Positions 1 through 13,898 of a stretch of DNA of 64,000 bases are shown one piece after another. The stretch lies in the NCBI GenBank assembly GCA_028583405.1, contig CM053264.1, forward strand, positions 11,571,287 through 11,635,286. The letters are read 5' to 3'. Source of the DNA: Pogonophryne albipinna (taxonomy: Eukaryota; Chordata; Actinopteri; Perciformes; Artedidraconidae). Within the stretch, counting starts at the first letter, position 1; every line of letters starts with the position of its first letter. The notes under the pieces were generated by a model, which was given only the letters and a program-made list of their open reading frames with translations, made no database searches and was not told the origin of the DNA. The translations under genes were made by a program, and so were the position numbers.

Positions 1-745
1 ATATGATAAAGATTATTAACTGTCATTACTTTAACTCTCACTAAGGTCATGACAGCATGCTCCATTGGCGGTAGCAAACTTCAAGATGTGTTTGAAAGCC
101 TCAAAACGACAGTCAGTGGAGCTTTGAGATAAGATTTTTTCAAGAATGAAATGCATAGAGATGCGACTTGTTTACAAAGCAGGGCGAATCAAATAAAAAA
201 AATATAGGATGAAACAACTTTCACAAACCCAATAGTTTCCCTTCCAATAGCTTCTTAATATGCCCTAAAGGTAGTTTGTATATTGTCTCTAGACACAATC
301 CAATCAGTCAACAGAAACAGCTAATTTGTTGTTTTATGAAGTGTATTTGTTGTTGTTTGTTTCCTATCTGAACGCCCAGGGACTACAGATGCAAATGAGC
401 TTCTATCTAACTTTAATGCAATTATTTTTAATTGCGTTTCGTCCGTCCAAAAACAAACCCTACAAGAAATGTAAGTTCTTGAGTTGCATTATGGGAAATG
501 TAGTATTGATCAAAGTCCTTCAACTTGTAATACAACGTTTCAGGAGTTTCCCTTTAAATTACTTGGAATAAATGAAAGTTATTTGACTTTTAAAGGATCA
601 TTTACAGCTCTGAAGAGAGGAGGAAGACCACGAGTAGAACAAACTTGGTGCAGGTTATATTGGGTTACCTAAAAATGATAATCATGTCAATCAAAACAAT
701 TGAATAATCTGGAAACTTTACATACAATTCATCTTTGATGTCCTG
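1..745. other. Intergenic flank downstream of tubgcp3
   Basis: No gene is supported here. Two short open frames (326-571 and 484-672, plus strand) have no recognisable domain and no splice-site context, and they look like chance. The region lies beyond the likely 3' end of the minus-strand tubgcp3 transcript. Confidence 0.5.
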
Positions 746-759
746 CCTCTAGATGGCAG
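746..759 (+). promoter_or_regulatory. Perfect CTCF core-motif match
   Basis: The 14-mer CCTCTAGATGGCAG fits the vertebrate CTCF core consensus CC(A/T)(C/G)(T/C)AG(G/A)(G/T)GGC(A/G)(G/C) at every position. It lies just beyond the presumed tubgcp3 polyadenylation region, a plausible place for an insulator. A 14-bp match alone does not show occupancy. Confidence 0.4.
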
Positions 760-804
760 TAAACTACAGCTAAAGACACCAGAACACACAGTAATAAAAA
801 ACAT

Positions 805-810
805 TTTATT
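805..810 (-). terminator. Candidate tubgcp3 polyadenylation signal
   Basis: TTTATT on the plus strand reads AATAAA on the minus strand, about 1.74 kb beyond the tubgcp3 stop codon. Another AATAAA on the same strand lies at 1467-1472, so a shorter 3' UTR is equally possible. The choice cannot be made from sequence alone. Confidence 0.35.
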
Positions 811-2548
811 AAAGAAGAAGCGGGATGGTTTGATTCCCTATTTCTATACATGATGTGCTATAGGATGTAGAAGACAGACGGAGACACACAGGACAGGAGC
901 CAATTCATATTGTTCACACAATGAAGAATGAATTGTCAGAGCGGTGACCATGTGCAGCACCAGTTTGTTTCATTGGCAGTACAACTTAGAGACAACATTA
1001 AATAAAGATTGCTTTGCAGGATTAAATATCTTCCCAGGAAACACTTTGTGACTGAAATTAAAGTTGGACATGAGTGAAAACCTAATCATTTAGGGTTTGA
1101 AGTTAAGTGTATTTTAAGCCTATAAAACGACATTAACTGTATCCTCTAAAAACGCATGTTTGACGTCTTTTAGATTTCCTTTCAGAAACATGTCCTTGCT
1201 GACCTCGGATCAGAGCTCCTAAGGTGAGATCGATGCTGTTCACATGAAAATGATTGTAATACTTTAGTGATTAAAATGCTGTTGACTTTTCAATCCAAAC
1301 AAACATGTTGGCCCTTTTTTAAAGCAAAAAGCATTCGACTTTTGATACCAGCAGATAGTTATTAATGATTATAAAGTGGGGAGGTGATGAACCGCAACGT
1401 TGCTACCACACTGAACCGAACCCATCCATCAGAAGCTTCTTCTCAATATGCGCAGAGCAAACCTTATTTATTAACACTACAAACCACACACCCTTCTTTA
1501 TAATGTCGGACTTCAGAAAATAAACTGCCCAATTTAACATTTAAAACCATTCATTGTTAAATAAATTAAAAATGACATTTCTCTTAAAGAAACATCTGAA
1601 CATGTGTAGTTCCTGTTTGTGAAATGAGTAGAGTGAGGTTGTTGTGGTTGTTGCTTCTTCTCTCATACAGACATAAAAGCACAAACTGTAAACAAAGCAA
1701 GGAAACCAAACTTCAATCTAAACTCATAAGAGGCTTTTTTGTTTCCTACGCCTCACACATGTAATGTCAAACAGTAACGCTTCTATTGAAATCAACAACT
1801 AATGTCAGATAAGGTGTAAACAAAGTCTGAAACAAAGGGGCTGAATGAGCCAGAGGTACAAAATCCTCTGTGTGATTGTGATCAGCTGACCGAACACACT
1901 CAAAAACCCTGAATTGTAAGGAGGCGAGATTGGAGAACTAGGGTTAGACCGATATCGTGCCGATACTGAAGACTGCAGTGTCTCCAGCCAATCCGCAGCA
2001 GAAACGCAGCATCTTAAGGAGAAATTGTACAAAAAATGCTCTACTTTAATAATTGTAATATCTGTTACAAATACAAAACTGCAAAAATGTCAACATCACA
2101 CCCATATCGGTTGAACCCTAGTGAGAAGATGCGAAGCCACAGGTGACGGTGTCGAGATGCAAATATACACACACATTTACATTTTTGCATAAACTCTATG
2201 TACATACATTACGTGTGATAGGACTAGTTTTGGCAACCAACGTTTTTTCCCTCGTTCATATTAAGGCATGCCTGTGTGAGTTCAGTCGGACCCCATGTCC
2301 TGCTGGATTTCAGTCTGTTTTACGGCGCTTATTTTAAAAGTTTGATTTACTGGACTTAAATCTTCTGGGGTCCCACACAGCTGACTTCACTGGAGCTGTC
2401 TGCTGTGATGTCATCACTTGGCGACCTGCTTGTTCACTCCTCCAAGGCATGACATCATCTCAAAACTTAAGTCTGCTGTGCGGCCCCTCGCTGTGATGTC
2501 CTACTCCAATCAGTGGGAGCCTCGCTTGTTATTGTCACCGTCTTCACG
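811..2548 (-). other. tubgcp3: Probable tubgcp3 3' untranslated region
   Basis: This is non-coding sequence between the tubgcp3 stop codon (2549-2551) and the candidate polyadenylation signal. It is AT-rich, has no credible coding exon and contains one short TIR element (1939-2120). The UTR end is inferred only from the AATAAA hexamers. Confidence 0.35.
1939..2120. mobile_element. Short TIR element (hAT-like MITE), 182 bp
   Basis: The ends are inverted repeats: TAGGGTTAGACCGATATCG at the left and CGGTTGAACCCTA at the right, the reverse complement with small differences. The flanks TGGAGAAC and GTGAGAAG share only 5 of 8 bases, so an 8-bp target duplication would have to be old and decayed. 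No coding capacity. The size and end sequence fit a non-autonomous hAT derivative. Confidence 0.5.
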
Positions 2549-5500
2549 TCAGATATTTGACTGCCGTCGCCCCCTGTTGGTTCCCAGTGATGCTCGCAGC
2601 CTCGGCTCCCTGGCCCTGTAGGTGACATAAAAAAACATTTTGAGTATATAAAGGGACCAGAACACAATATAATCTCTCCTGAAGGAACCCTATAATACAC
2701 AGAGATCTGTTATATATTTTATAAACAGCCCTTTAGGATTATTTCTGTGTCCTTAAAGGTGTTTTTGTTTTAGTTTCCTCACTTGTAGTGCTCATTGAAG
2801 TCCAGTCTGAAGCTGAGGAAACGCAGACTCTCATCCGTGCTGGTCATCAGCAACACCAGGAACTGCTGCACGATGTTCTGGAGAGGGGAAAGGAGTGGAT
2901 CAAAGAATATATATTAAAATGAGATAATGATACTCTAAATGCTCCTAGAAGTCACTGAGGCTGGTACCTGGTAGAAGTGTGTGAGGATGCGGAACTGGGA
3001 GCGCATCTTTGGTATGGTTTCCTGGAACTCCTGAATCCTCTTCTTCTCCTCCGCTTCCTGTTCAGCCGTCACTCCCCACTGACCCTGAATAGGACAGTAT
3101 CACTCATCTAGAAGCCATTATACAACCATCACCCTTCCCTTTTTCTCCCTGTATGCAACTCATCTGTAGCCTCTTACCTCGGTCTCCTTCTGCTGCTTCC
3201 TCTCCTCAAACTGCAGCCGCAGGGTGAGTTCCTCCAGAGCCGAGCGGTACAGCGAGTCCTGGGCGTTCTGAAACTCGATGATCTGGTCGAATATGGCCCT
3301 CAGCTGGTTCAGAAGATTCTGCAAGGACACACCGAAACAGAGTTAAAGGAGGTGTGGAGAAAAGAGGAGGCAGAATAATTAAATCTGGTGTGTGTGTGTG
3401 TGTGTGTGTGTTACCCTGCTGCTGTTGTCTAGCAGGCATCTTGAGATGACTCTGTCGAGGAACAGGTCGTGGGCGGCGATGATGTGGTCGAGATCCTGCG
3501 CCTGCTGCACTCTGTTCCACAGCTCGTCCCAGGAGCACTCCAGCACCTTGTATTCAAAATCAAGACATAATTCAATCAGTGATCTCGGCGCCTTGCTATC
3601 CAGTTAAAATAGTATTCTTATATTTATTCTATCTGATGTCTGAGTAAGTAAACCGACACGTAAATCAGCCAGCTTTCAAATCTGCAGACCCATCTGAAAC
3701 ATCCTCTTTAATCTGACTTTCAAGTGAGTTCTCTTCTTCTGGGTTTGAACCAGCAGCCTAACCTGGAGGCTACATTTGATCCTGAGTCCCGCAGCATTCA
3801 ACAGACGCAGCAGAAATCTCTCCTGCTGTAATTACTTTCTTTTTGTACTGGTGTTTTACAGCCTGTGATCGTAACGGCGCTGCTAATGGTCTGACCTCAA
3901 AGGTGATGTAGTACTGCATCTGGTGGATGAAGTGGACCATCTCGGAGGCCAGGATGTGGCACTGATGCAGCACACCGGACAACTCTGCAGGGTGAAAAGC
4001 ACAAGGGAAGGAACAAAACAAGCACATCAATATCACAATAACATGTGCTTAAGAAAATAATGTTATTTTAGTACCTGGCATGTTTTTGAGCAGCTTGGCA
4101 TTACACATCTGTCCCTTCCAGATGTCCGTCAGGGTGTACTCCATCCTCTTTGCCCTCCACAGGAAATTAAACACACGGAGGTAGTGACCCATACACTCCC
4201 TTGTAAACACCTGAAACACACACACACACACACATTTATATATTCGAATATGTGATAACAGCAGTAATACATAGAGATCAGGAGATTGTGTGAGTTTTGT
4301 CATACCGTAGCAATGGGTCCATCAACGTGGTAGTCAAGACTGAAAACATCCCAGCCGGTATCACCTGGAGACACCTAGAGGCAACAAAAAGACATTTGTC
4401 AAAAGAACAGGGGATACTTAGGTCAGACCTGCAACACACACACGCACACACACACATTACCTCCAGCAGGCGTACATCCAGCCTCTTGAGGATCTCTGCG
4501 TTGTCATACTGAGCGTTGGTGGCTCTGACTGCCGTCTCTAAGATCCCCGTCAGGTTGTGTTGGTACAAAGTGGTGGCGGGACGCACTAACTCCGGTCTAG
4601 GATTTAAAATAATTAGGATACATATTTTGTCTAATAAATAAAATGCTAAGGTTCAAAGTGTGTGTTCCTCACTTGAGCAGGTCCATCAGGTGTCTGATGA
4701 AGTCTCCCTGGCCCAGCAGCAGGTATCTCCTCATGGCCTGCAGGTGCTCCAGCAGCAGGTAGTTGCGGTTCAGAACGTCCAGCAGGTATTTGCTGGTGTC
4801 GAAATAGGCGGCGTCGATCTTCTCCTGAAACGCCCCCTCCAGGTCTGACAGCAGCTCCGCAGCTACGAGGAGACAGAGATGACAAAGTAATTCATTAACG
4901 TGATATTGAATTGCTCTTTTTACTATCTTATCTTAAATCCTTATTTTGTTAGGGACAGACTGATTATTAGGTCACTTTAGTGCTGCCAGTTAATCAAACA
5001 TATTTCGCAAGACCAGTAACAATTTTTTCTTTTGTCCCAATTAGTAATGTGTGTCTAATTCCTGCAGTCTGGTTTCCTGGTCTGCTGCTGCTGGACGATG
5101 ATGCAGAGGAGAACCTGATGTCCTTCATCACGTACAGTAAGAGCTTTAGATCAAACAGGTCAGGAGAAGTCCTACAGACTGGATCAATAGCTAAGTATAC
5201 CTTTTCCTCTATATAGTCAATGGAGAGGAGGACAAGGCCAGCGAGCGGTAAGAGCATCGATTACTGCCCGTCCACTCGCCTACGTCAATACAACCATATC
5301 AATACGATGAGGAGGGAATAAAGGAGAGGCTTCTTATTGGTCAGTGATGTTGTCAACAATAAAGACTTCCAAGGAAAGTCAGCATCAACCTTTATTTATG
5401 TGCAAGGAACGTGTACAGAAACAGTAACAGAGAAGGACATCCTCTGAAATTGTTTACCGGAAAGTGTGAGAGGACATAAGAGAGACACGGAGACTCTTAC

Positions 5501-8500
5501 TATCTCTGGGTGTGTCTGCAGAGTTCGACGCCGGCGTGATTTTGCCGAGCGGTGTTCGGTCTTGACAGACCTGATGCAGGAAGTTGATGGATTTACCAAT
5601 TAGCAGGACCTAGAGGGAGAAGAGAATAAGTTAACATGCCTCAAGTAAACCGTCTTACCTGGATGTGTGTAGCAATAAGTCTGTTGAAGGATCCAAAAAT
5701 GTGGTTTAACAGTTTGAGTCCAAATGTAAAAATGTGCACCTTTTCATTTCCTTTTACTACTCTCACGGGAGGAGATTTACTGTAGTTAGTTTTACGTGGG
5801 GAAGCGTTTGCTCTTTGGAAATGCCTCCGTAAGAGATGTGTGATAGTGTGTTGGTTGTGTATACCTTGCTGGCCTGTTCCATGGTGATGAACGTGGGGAT
5901 CATGGACTTCCTGAGGGAGTACTTGTCGTGCCACAGACGGTCTGTCTTCACGTTGGGATCTGATGCTACAAAGAACTACAAAAAAAGAGAACAAATAAAT
6001 ACATTGACTGTAGAACGCTGTCATGGGAAGACGTCAAATAGAATTTCAGAAGAGAGTAAAGTAGCTCTATGGTGTGGTTTTCATCCTTTGTCACATTCAC
6101 TTAGATCGCCCATTTACTTCAGAGGGTACTATGATAGCTTAAGTCTGCGTACTCTATGTGTGCTGACTCCAACGGTCTGCTTTGCCACGAATCCATGTCT
6201 CAGAGCACTTTCCTTAAGCTATTAGCTGAAATAAGAGCCGACAAACTATTTCTCTTTAATACCGATTTTTGGCAAGTAGCTGAAATATGGATCGCAGAAG
6301 CAATAATTGTAGTAGATATTTCTACTTTAAGGTAAAATGTGTGTGTGTCGCCATGTCCTGTTCAATGCTACAACATCATGTTAACATTTATTTATAATGT
6401 GCTTGGGATTTGATGGACCTTAAAAGCTCATATTTACTCCAAGTACTGTTTATTGTGTGTGATAGGGCCGTATCCGAATATTCGGTCGTTGGCCCACTAT
6501 TCGGTTTTCAATTTTGTTATTCGGATATTGTTTTTTAAATTGAATGTATTGAAATCTCCAACGTAAGAGCTTGTGTCTCTTCGGGGGGTGCTAACACTTA
6601 AACTTAATCCTTTACTTTCTCCTACTTTATATGTAGATAAGACTTTTCTCCGTTAATCTCCACTCCTTTTGTCCGTCACGTTGTTCCCATAGCAACAATA
6701 ACTTCCTGTCAACAGCGCTAACTCTCCTTCAAAATAAAAGCATGTCCATACAAAATAGGAAGCCAAGCCAAATTACACTTAAGACATATACAACTGCAAC
6801 GAAAGTAACAAACACAATATCCTTTTCAATTTCAAAGAACATAAATTGGGTTATTTACATTAACAAATAACTATAAAACAACAAGACTGTAGAATAACAA
6901 AATGAATGCCTTGAATAAACTGAAATACACGCGTTGTAGCGCGCGCCGAATATCCGAATATTCGCTGCTGATTACTACCGAATATCCGGAGCCCAAAAAA
7001 TGGTATTCGGGACAGCCCTAGTGTGTGATCTACAGGGTAATTTCCCTCCTGAAAGGCGCAATAACTTTGTCTGGGTGTTCTTAAACACACACTGACTAAT
7101 GGACACATAAATAAAGTGTGTGAGAGGGAAACAGCCGCAGAGAAAGGGGCAGGGAGGAAGTAAAGCAGGAGCATCCATCACCAGGCTCTCCATTACACTC
7201 CTCTCATCACTCCTCATTGAAGAAGCTGTCCTCTCTTTACTCCCCTCCCTCCCTCCCTCCTCAGCAATGTTCCTTCTCTTGGGGGTGAAACGTCAGAACC
7301 AATGTTCCAGAAATGACCAGTAAAAATCAACAGAGAGGTGTGTGTACCTCGTGGTAGGTGTCTTCCAGCTCTCCGTCGTAGATCCAGCGATACAGGAAGT
7401 TGAGGATGGGGTTGGACACCAGGCTGAGGATGTGTTGGACCAGCGCTCTCATCTGTGGGTCGCCCGTCTTCCCGTAAGAGTGAACTGCTGACGCCAGCTC
7501 GCCTCCTTTCCGACCTGAACACACAGAGTAGAGGCTTCAGGAACAAAGTAAGTCGCCGAGAGGCTGAGGTCAAGCCTGGTTGCCTTTGTCAGACGTCAAA
7601 AATCAATACTGAGATCCAAAAATGCATTAACAAAATCTCAAAACACACACCTTGGCAGAAGTCGACGAGTGCCGCCTGTGTTTTGAGTCGGATTTTAGGG
7701 TCGTACATCCAAACCAGGAGCCTCCTGAGAGTCAGACTGCTCTCTGTGCACACCATCACACCGTGCTCATCCTCCACCTGCAGCTACAACACACAAGCAC
7801 ACACGATTAAAGCTCTAATCTAGATTAGTTCTATCATATGAACTTCCTGTGTCAGATGTGTGTACCTGGGAGTGGAGGACAGACAGCAGCCTGTAGTACT
7901 CCTTCAGCTCCTGGTGCAGCGCGGCACAGAAGCTCTATGAGAGGAAGACGAAGTGATTAAAATACGTGGAGGATGTGACCTAAAAGGTGTGTTATCTGGG
8001 GAACCGTGCGCACCTGTCCGACCAGTCCGAAGGCCCGGTCCAGGCTCCTGGCGTCGGTGTACTTCCTGACTTTGTTGTGGAGCCAGCCGAGCTCTGCCAG
8101 CCGGCTGCTGGTGTCCCTCAGGGATTTACACAGCACCACCTGGTGAGGAACAGCACACATTACAATTAGGGGTGTTGAAAATAATCGTTTCTACGATGCG
8201 GACGTGGACGATTCGGTATCGATGCAGTGACGGAAGATAATCGGTTATAGCGTAGTAACGTTGCTTCCTGATTTTCCGGCCGCGCTTTACTATAACGTTT
8301 TTTTGTTCTGTCACTTTAATATCAAATCGGTCGGTGACGCAGAGATCAGGGAACAGACGTGACAGCGGCACAGCGGCACCAAACACGGAGCAGTCTGCTT
8401 TATCCACCAACACAACACCACCAGTCCAGAACCAACAGCAGAAGGACCCGCTCTGAATCACTCCGTGTCGCACAGGGATTTATGTTTTTCAATCATGTCA

Positions 8501-11500
8501 GGTTTTTGGTAGATTTAATTAAGTCTTGGATTGCAAAGTATGAATGTCCTCTAGCAATTTTCAGACGATATATACGTGTCGTGTATAAGGTTTGTGAAGG
8601 CAGGAGGAAAAAAGCTTCCGCGATCACCGTCTCCTCTCCGTTCCTCCAAACCCCGCCCCCTCCCTGAAAATAATGAGTGACAGGCTGATAGTGACCCGAT
8701 AGAAATTTTATTATTCACTTAATCACGGAGATATAATGAAGCTAATTTAATCTCATACATTCATGTGATTTATGTAACAGTAAGACAGAGAATGTGAGTT
8801 TGCAGCCACATGCAGTATTTTTGTTTGTATATGCTGTTGTAAATACTCCTGTTGTCTGCTGTGTTCAGACTCAAGTCATGTGTGTGATGCCACATTCAGG
8901 ACATTCAGTGTCCTTTTTTTAACAGAAGGCCGTTGCTAGAAGCTGCAGCTAGACTGCAGAAGCATTATTTTTTTGTTTTTGAGGATGGAACAATTTCACA
9001 CACAGATATAGGGAGGTTAGACCTAGACAATTCATTTATTTTGGTTTATAAATTAATGTCAAGACATTTATGTTATTAATTTCTGAAGCACTTTCTAAAT
9101 AATAAAAAGAGAGTTCATATGTATTTACTGCATGTATGCATTGATGAAAAATAAGCCATGTGCAGTAATATAGAAAATTGAGGATGCAACGCATTGGTAT
9201 GAATCGTGATGCATCGGGATATCGAATTGAATCGAATCGTTGACAGGATAATCGTAATCGAATCGTGAGACCAGTGAAGATGCACAGCCCTAATTACAAC
9301 ACATGCATGCACATCGCACTACACTATTTGTTTGTTTAATCATCTTGTGATAAACCTACATTTAATGTGTTTAGTTTGTTTGCAAAAAAATATATTTTGT
9401 GTCCCTTCTTGCAGCTTCACAGAAGCAACACACATGATGGTGTTAACTCGATAGACAGACATACATGTAACTAAACAAGCATCATCCGTTCCTAAATAGA
9501 TTTTAAAACCTCATACGGATTCCTGCAATCTGCAATCCTGCTTTAACAGATTTTTGAATCCGCATGAGGAAGATTAAAATGATAGAATAATGTTTTATCT
9601 GTTTAACAAAACCTCTTATCCAGAGAGCTTTACAGAGGGGAAAGTAAGTGGCTATGGAAGACTTCAAAATATCTCCACCCTTGACTCTTTTATTCCTGCT
9701 CTCAGTGTCTCCTTCTCCATCAGGCAGTGACAGCAGATTGACCACAGGTCTAAGTTTAGCACCGCTGAGAGGATCGGGACAGGTTACATCTGAGGCCTCC
9801 CATCGATAACAAGAGAGGAGGATGAGAGGGGAATAAAAGAAATTGGCAGAACAGAAAAAAGGAGAGGTCGATGTAGCCTCGGAGCCAAAGAGCTTTATAT
9901 TGATCTGTTGAATTTTTCTTTTGAAGTCCGATCAACAACAACAACAACAGTTTCAATATCATGTACTCAAAACCAAAAATGTCCAAAATGGAAACAAATT
10001 CTCCCTAATAGATTGAAATGATCATAGTCAGTGTCTTTCATTACACAACCCAGCATGGGGTCTACAGTGCACGGTAGATCTGGGATGATGATGTCCTGAG
10101 CTGCACTCTGGGTAATGTGTGCAGCCGGCTGAACTCATTAGTCCATTAAAAGCTTGACACTGCTCCATGCGGGTTCACGTACCTTGCTGTCTATCTTGTA
10201 GCAGTTATCCTGGGCGCTCATCTTGATGTACTTGCCGTCGATTCCCTGGAAGACGTACAGGATGTCCCGCACCAGCGCCGCCTCGCTCACCTCGCCTGAG
10301 GACAACAAGGGCAGAGAATTGAGTTTATGTCATGACAAATAAACTATTAATGACGTTCTGTTCTATGTGAAAATGTCTCTTACCGTCTTTGCGAGGTCGG
10401 ACCACTCTGGAGGAGGGAACCGAAGGTCCGAGGAGCGGTCGAGTGGCGAGAGGGGCCAACGCAGAGCTGACAGGAAGAGCCCAGGCCAGCCGGGCACCCA
10501 GAGGCTGAGCGGCTGCAGACTGAGGGGGCTGACTGTAACACACACACACTTACTGTTACTCCCAGGGTCTCAATAACATTTTGTTATAATGTAGATCCAG
10601 GACTTTCTGATCGGCCTACCCACAGACAAAGATTGGAAAAAAGGTGCCCCCATTTGCTGAGTTTAGTTCCGTGGTTGTCCATGAGATCATTATTATGTTG
10701 TTTGATCCAATTACACAAAAACAGTTGCCGTTTCACATTCGGACTTAACCAAATAAATAGGAATGTCTTTCTTAAGGCATTTATTAGTTTCTGATTCTGG
10801 GTAAGTGGAAAAAAACTGTTAAATTCCCCAGAACTACTGTGTCCTTTGAAAACTAATGTAATATTTGTCACTTCCATTTACTGAGCCCACTTTAAAAACA
10901 TCTGAATGACATTGTGTTCTGAATTGAGCTTCATTTGCTGCTCCCTTCAATAGATCTAGCTGAAACAGGTTTTTAGTACACAACACTACAATCACCATAG
11001 TCTGCATTAAGAGGTCTTTTGCTGGACGATGCACTCAGAACAGCAAATAAACTCAAACAAGGAGAAAGCAATTCTTTGTATAATTAAAGCCCAATTACTG
11101 TGTATTTTTAATTCAATGCCTTGGGACTTTTTTTATGTTTAGAGTGAGGAATCTCTGCTTTCATGTCTAAAAAAGGTGAGTTCGGACAGCTCAATGGTCA
11201 TTTGTAACAGAAGGGCTCCTGCATGATTAATACGGATAAATGGACCTAAATGGCCTTCTGATGTCTCATTAAACAGATCTATAAGAGGCACGTTTATTTG
11301 ATGGTGCTAATTGATGCTTTCAGAGTGTTTCTACAGCATCCGATGGATAAATAACACTCCTCTTTCCCCAGAGCCTTTCAGGTGAACACAGCTAACAACT
11401 CAGTTATGAAGATGTTAAGAAGGTTGTCATCTCTATTAATGCTTAATCTGAGTATTAAGAACTGCAAATAATCCAGGGATAACGTTAGCTTGTGTCTTCA

Positions 11501-13820
11501 ACAGGTGTGTCTTTGCAGAAACTCATGTGAAGATGCTCACCCAGACAGCAGTGACTGTGGCGTGACTGTGGGCCCGTTCAGTGTGTACACTCCCAGGCTG
11601 GAGATGCCGCTGGTCCCCATGCTGGCCGACAGCCCGGCGCTCCTCTCTCCGTAGCCCAGGGCCAGGCTCTGAGGCCGGGTGCAGTAAAACGGGGTGGAGT
11701 GGGCGTCTCTGGGGAGCGCCTGGGCGAAGAGTGCTCCATAGTTTCCAACCTGGGAAGGACAGGGACATGAGGTGAGGAGGAGGTAAGGGCATCAAGACAG
11801 TGTTTTTAATAAGGAAGTGTGTGTGTGTGTCTCACCCTGCCGGACGGTTTGCGGGGGTCTTCAGAGAGGCTGAGCAGCAAGTAGAGAACAGACCAGCGAT
11901 GCTTCAAAACACTCTGTCAACAGAAACCTCATTACAGTCTATTACTAATGATAATAATATGACGTATGTGAGCGATGTCCTGTTACAGTTCAGAGGGTTT
12001 CCTGCAGTACACACCTGCGACTGAAGTTTTCTATGCAGCTCTGAGAACAGAGCAGCGTCGGCTTCTCTCCTCTGCTTCAGCACTGCAACAGCATCATTAT
12101 TTAAAAAGGAAAAACGTTACACACACAGCCTATCTCTATAGTAAGGAAATGACTTGCTGGGGAACATGAGGTTGCTATTCTTGTTTTGACAAGACACATT
12201 TTATGGCAACTCCATTACCCTAACAAACACTTTTAACAAAGTTCCCATAAGTCCACCAAATAAACACTTTGTACAGTAAGTGCTGCGCTATTTTCTGCGT
12301 CAAAGCATGGATCGATGTATTCCCACTAATAGTGCAACCTTGGGAACTATAAAACTACTTGGATGTGCTGTTATGGGGCAATAAAGCTTTTGACTTTTTC
12401 TGGGAGGGCTCCAGCATTAAAGGCAAAAGGTCTCTCTTATCAAAAACTACCGGACAGCAACAGAGACGGGATAGTTTTGCTTGTGGATGAGAAAAAATGG
12501 GATAATATAATGTAGGTAAAGTATTGTAACGAGCTACAATCGTAAAGTAAAGGATAATATGAATGTGTGATCATTAAGGGATAACATTTGTCCAAACTTA
12601 CATTCTTTCTTGATCTTCTCTGACACCAGGAACTCATCCCGTTCAATAGTGGGGGCGTAGTTACTGCCAATGACTCGCACTGCATACTGGAACTGGTGGG
12701 CAACTTCAGCTGGAGAAATAAAAAACAGGAGTAAAAGTCATGGCAGCACTCTTAAGTCCATCACTTGTTTTGACAAGGAGTTTTTCTCTTTATATGTGCT
12801 GCTGTCAGTTCACATATCAATTAAGGCTAATTGAAAATGTTCCTTTAAAAAGTTGTGAATAAACACTATAAGATTTTAAAAGCTAGATACTAGTAGGAAC
12901 CTGATAGACATTTGTTATGGCATTGAAAAAGATTGTGAATAATGGGGCACTAATAGTCTCTGGATACATATCAAATAAAAGCATTGCCAGGCTGCAAAGC
13001 TTTGCTGCATTTGATCATGCAGTCAAATCTGCAATTGAGTTAAATGAAAAACAAGCATCATAATGATTTATTTTCCGTTATCTCTGAATCCATCATGCAT
13101 CCAGCAGCGGCCTGCAGCTAGCAGTGTTTGCAAGTAACAGTGTGTTGGTCAGCATGAGAGCTAACAGATTAGCAAACTCATAGATAGATTAATTAAAATG
13201 CTAATTGCTTTATCCAACCAAAGCTTGCAGTGTTATATTTACAGCTGGAGGTGCCATAAAGCTGTTTAGTGTGATGTGCAGTATCTGGCCGAGCCCATTG
13301 AATGACAGCTAACGTTACCGCGCCACAGCTAAAGTAAAACCAAACTCAAAGCAACTCTATTTTTTTGTCGATCTCATATTTTAGAGTGTCTTTTTCCACT
13401 AAATTCCGTTTGATACGTGGTTATCATGCTCTCTTCAATTCGGCATATGTGCAAAATACCAGACAGCTTCAACTTCAGGTAGATTTCATTCTTTTTCTAC
13501 CACTTTCCGTCCCAAACACAGAAGCTCCAGCAGTGTTAAAAGTTGAGAATATTATACAAATCTGAACCGACTGGGGTGCAATTAACACGCCGAATTACCC
13601 AGTCGGGGGTACAGATTCAGCAAACCAATTTAAATGATGTGGAAAATATGTCTGATTAGTAATATAACGATTATTAGCAAAGTGCCTATTTTTGTCAATG
13701 AGGTTTCGCGTGACAGCTCCTGTATGCTACGGTGGCTCATCTACCTTCGCTTTTCCCCGTGATTCTGCAGCAGAGGCTCTGGAGAAGCACATTGGGTGAT
13801 TTCTGATCCAGGGTCGCCAT
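2549..13820 (-). CDS. tubgcp3: Gamma-tubulin complex component 3 (GCP3), 23 coding exons
   Basis: GCP3 is a core subunit of the gamma-tubulin ring complex. It binds gamma-tubulin and templates microtubule nucleation at centrosomes. Coding exons, read on the minus strand: 13745-13820 (start [13 protein letters not shown]), 12602-12709, 12015-12082, 11836-11913, 11541-11749, 10384-10532, 10183-10295, 8014-8139, 7866-7934, 7651-7783, 7348-7514, 5865-5975, 5501-5609, 4673-4862, 4461-4596, 4306-4374, 4075-4210, 3896-3984, 3415-3546, 3178-3318, 2968-3084, 2783-2877, 2549-2615. All junctions are GT-AG, the phases match throughout, and the sum is 2688 nt, or 895 aa plus stop; the human protein is 907 aa. 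The N-terminal GRIP1 region includes [12 protein letters not shown] and [10 protein letters not shown] (about residues 295-350). The C-terminal GRIP2 domain includes [20 protein letters not shown] (about 648-667) and [15 protein letters not shown] (near 698-712). The low-complexity linker at about 110-230 is the least conserved part. The C-terminus ends in an RGRR-type basic tail, as in tetrapods. No exon is missing or broken. Confidence 0.96.
6464..7020. mobile_element. Non-autonomous hAT element, 557 bp, in a tubgcp3 intron
   Basis: The left end TAGGGCCGTATCCGAATA and the right end (reverse-complemented TAGGGCTGTCCCGAATA) are terminal inverted repeats. They are flanked by a perfect 8-bp target duplication GTGTGTGA (6456-6463 and 7021-7028), diagnostic of hAT transposition. 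Subterminal ATTCGGATATTCGG-like repeats are abundant at both ends. No transposase frame remains. It sits in the intron between the tubgcp3 exons at 5865-5975 and 7348-7514. Confidence 0.85.
8167..9292. mobile_element. Non-autonomous hAT element, 1126 bp, in a tubgcp3 intron
   Basis: The left end TAGGGGTGTTGAAAATAATCG pairs with a right end whose complement starts TAGGGCTGTGCATC. The flanks ATTACAAT (8159-8166) and ATTACAAC (9293-9300) match at 7 of 8 bases, consistent with an older hAT target duplication. Both subterminal regions are rich in ATCG-containing motifs (TCGATT, ATCGTAATCG), typical of hAT transposase binding regions. No transposase domain is seen in the internal frames. Confidence 0.78.
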
Positions 13821-13898
13821 ACTGTCGGGTCTAACGCTGCGTATGTTTCCCAATAACTGAATAATAAGAACTAACTCAAGTCTGCTACTACGAACAAC

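Noticed and set aside
2641..2655. TATATAAAGG as a promoter TATA box
   Set aside because: It lies inside the last intron of tubgcp3 with no exon or start-site context.
7214..7573. 119-codon minus-strand frame over tubgcp3 exon 11
   Set aside because: It is an out-of-frame reading of the real exon 7348-7514, which is in phase with its neighbours in another frame.
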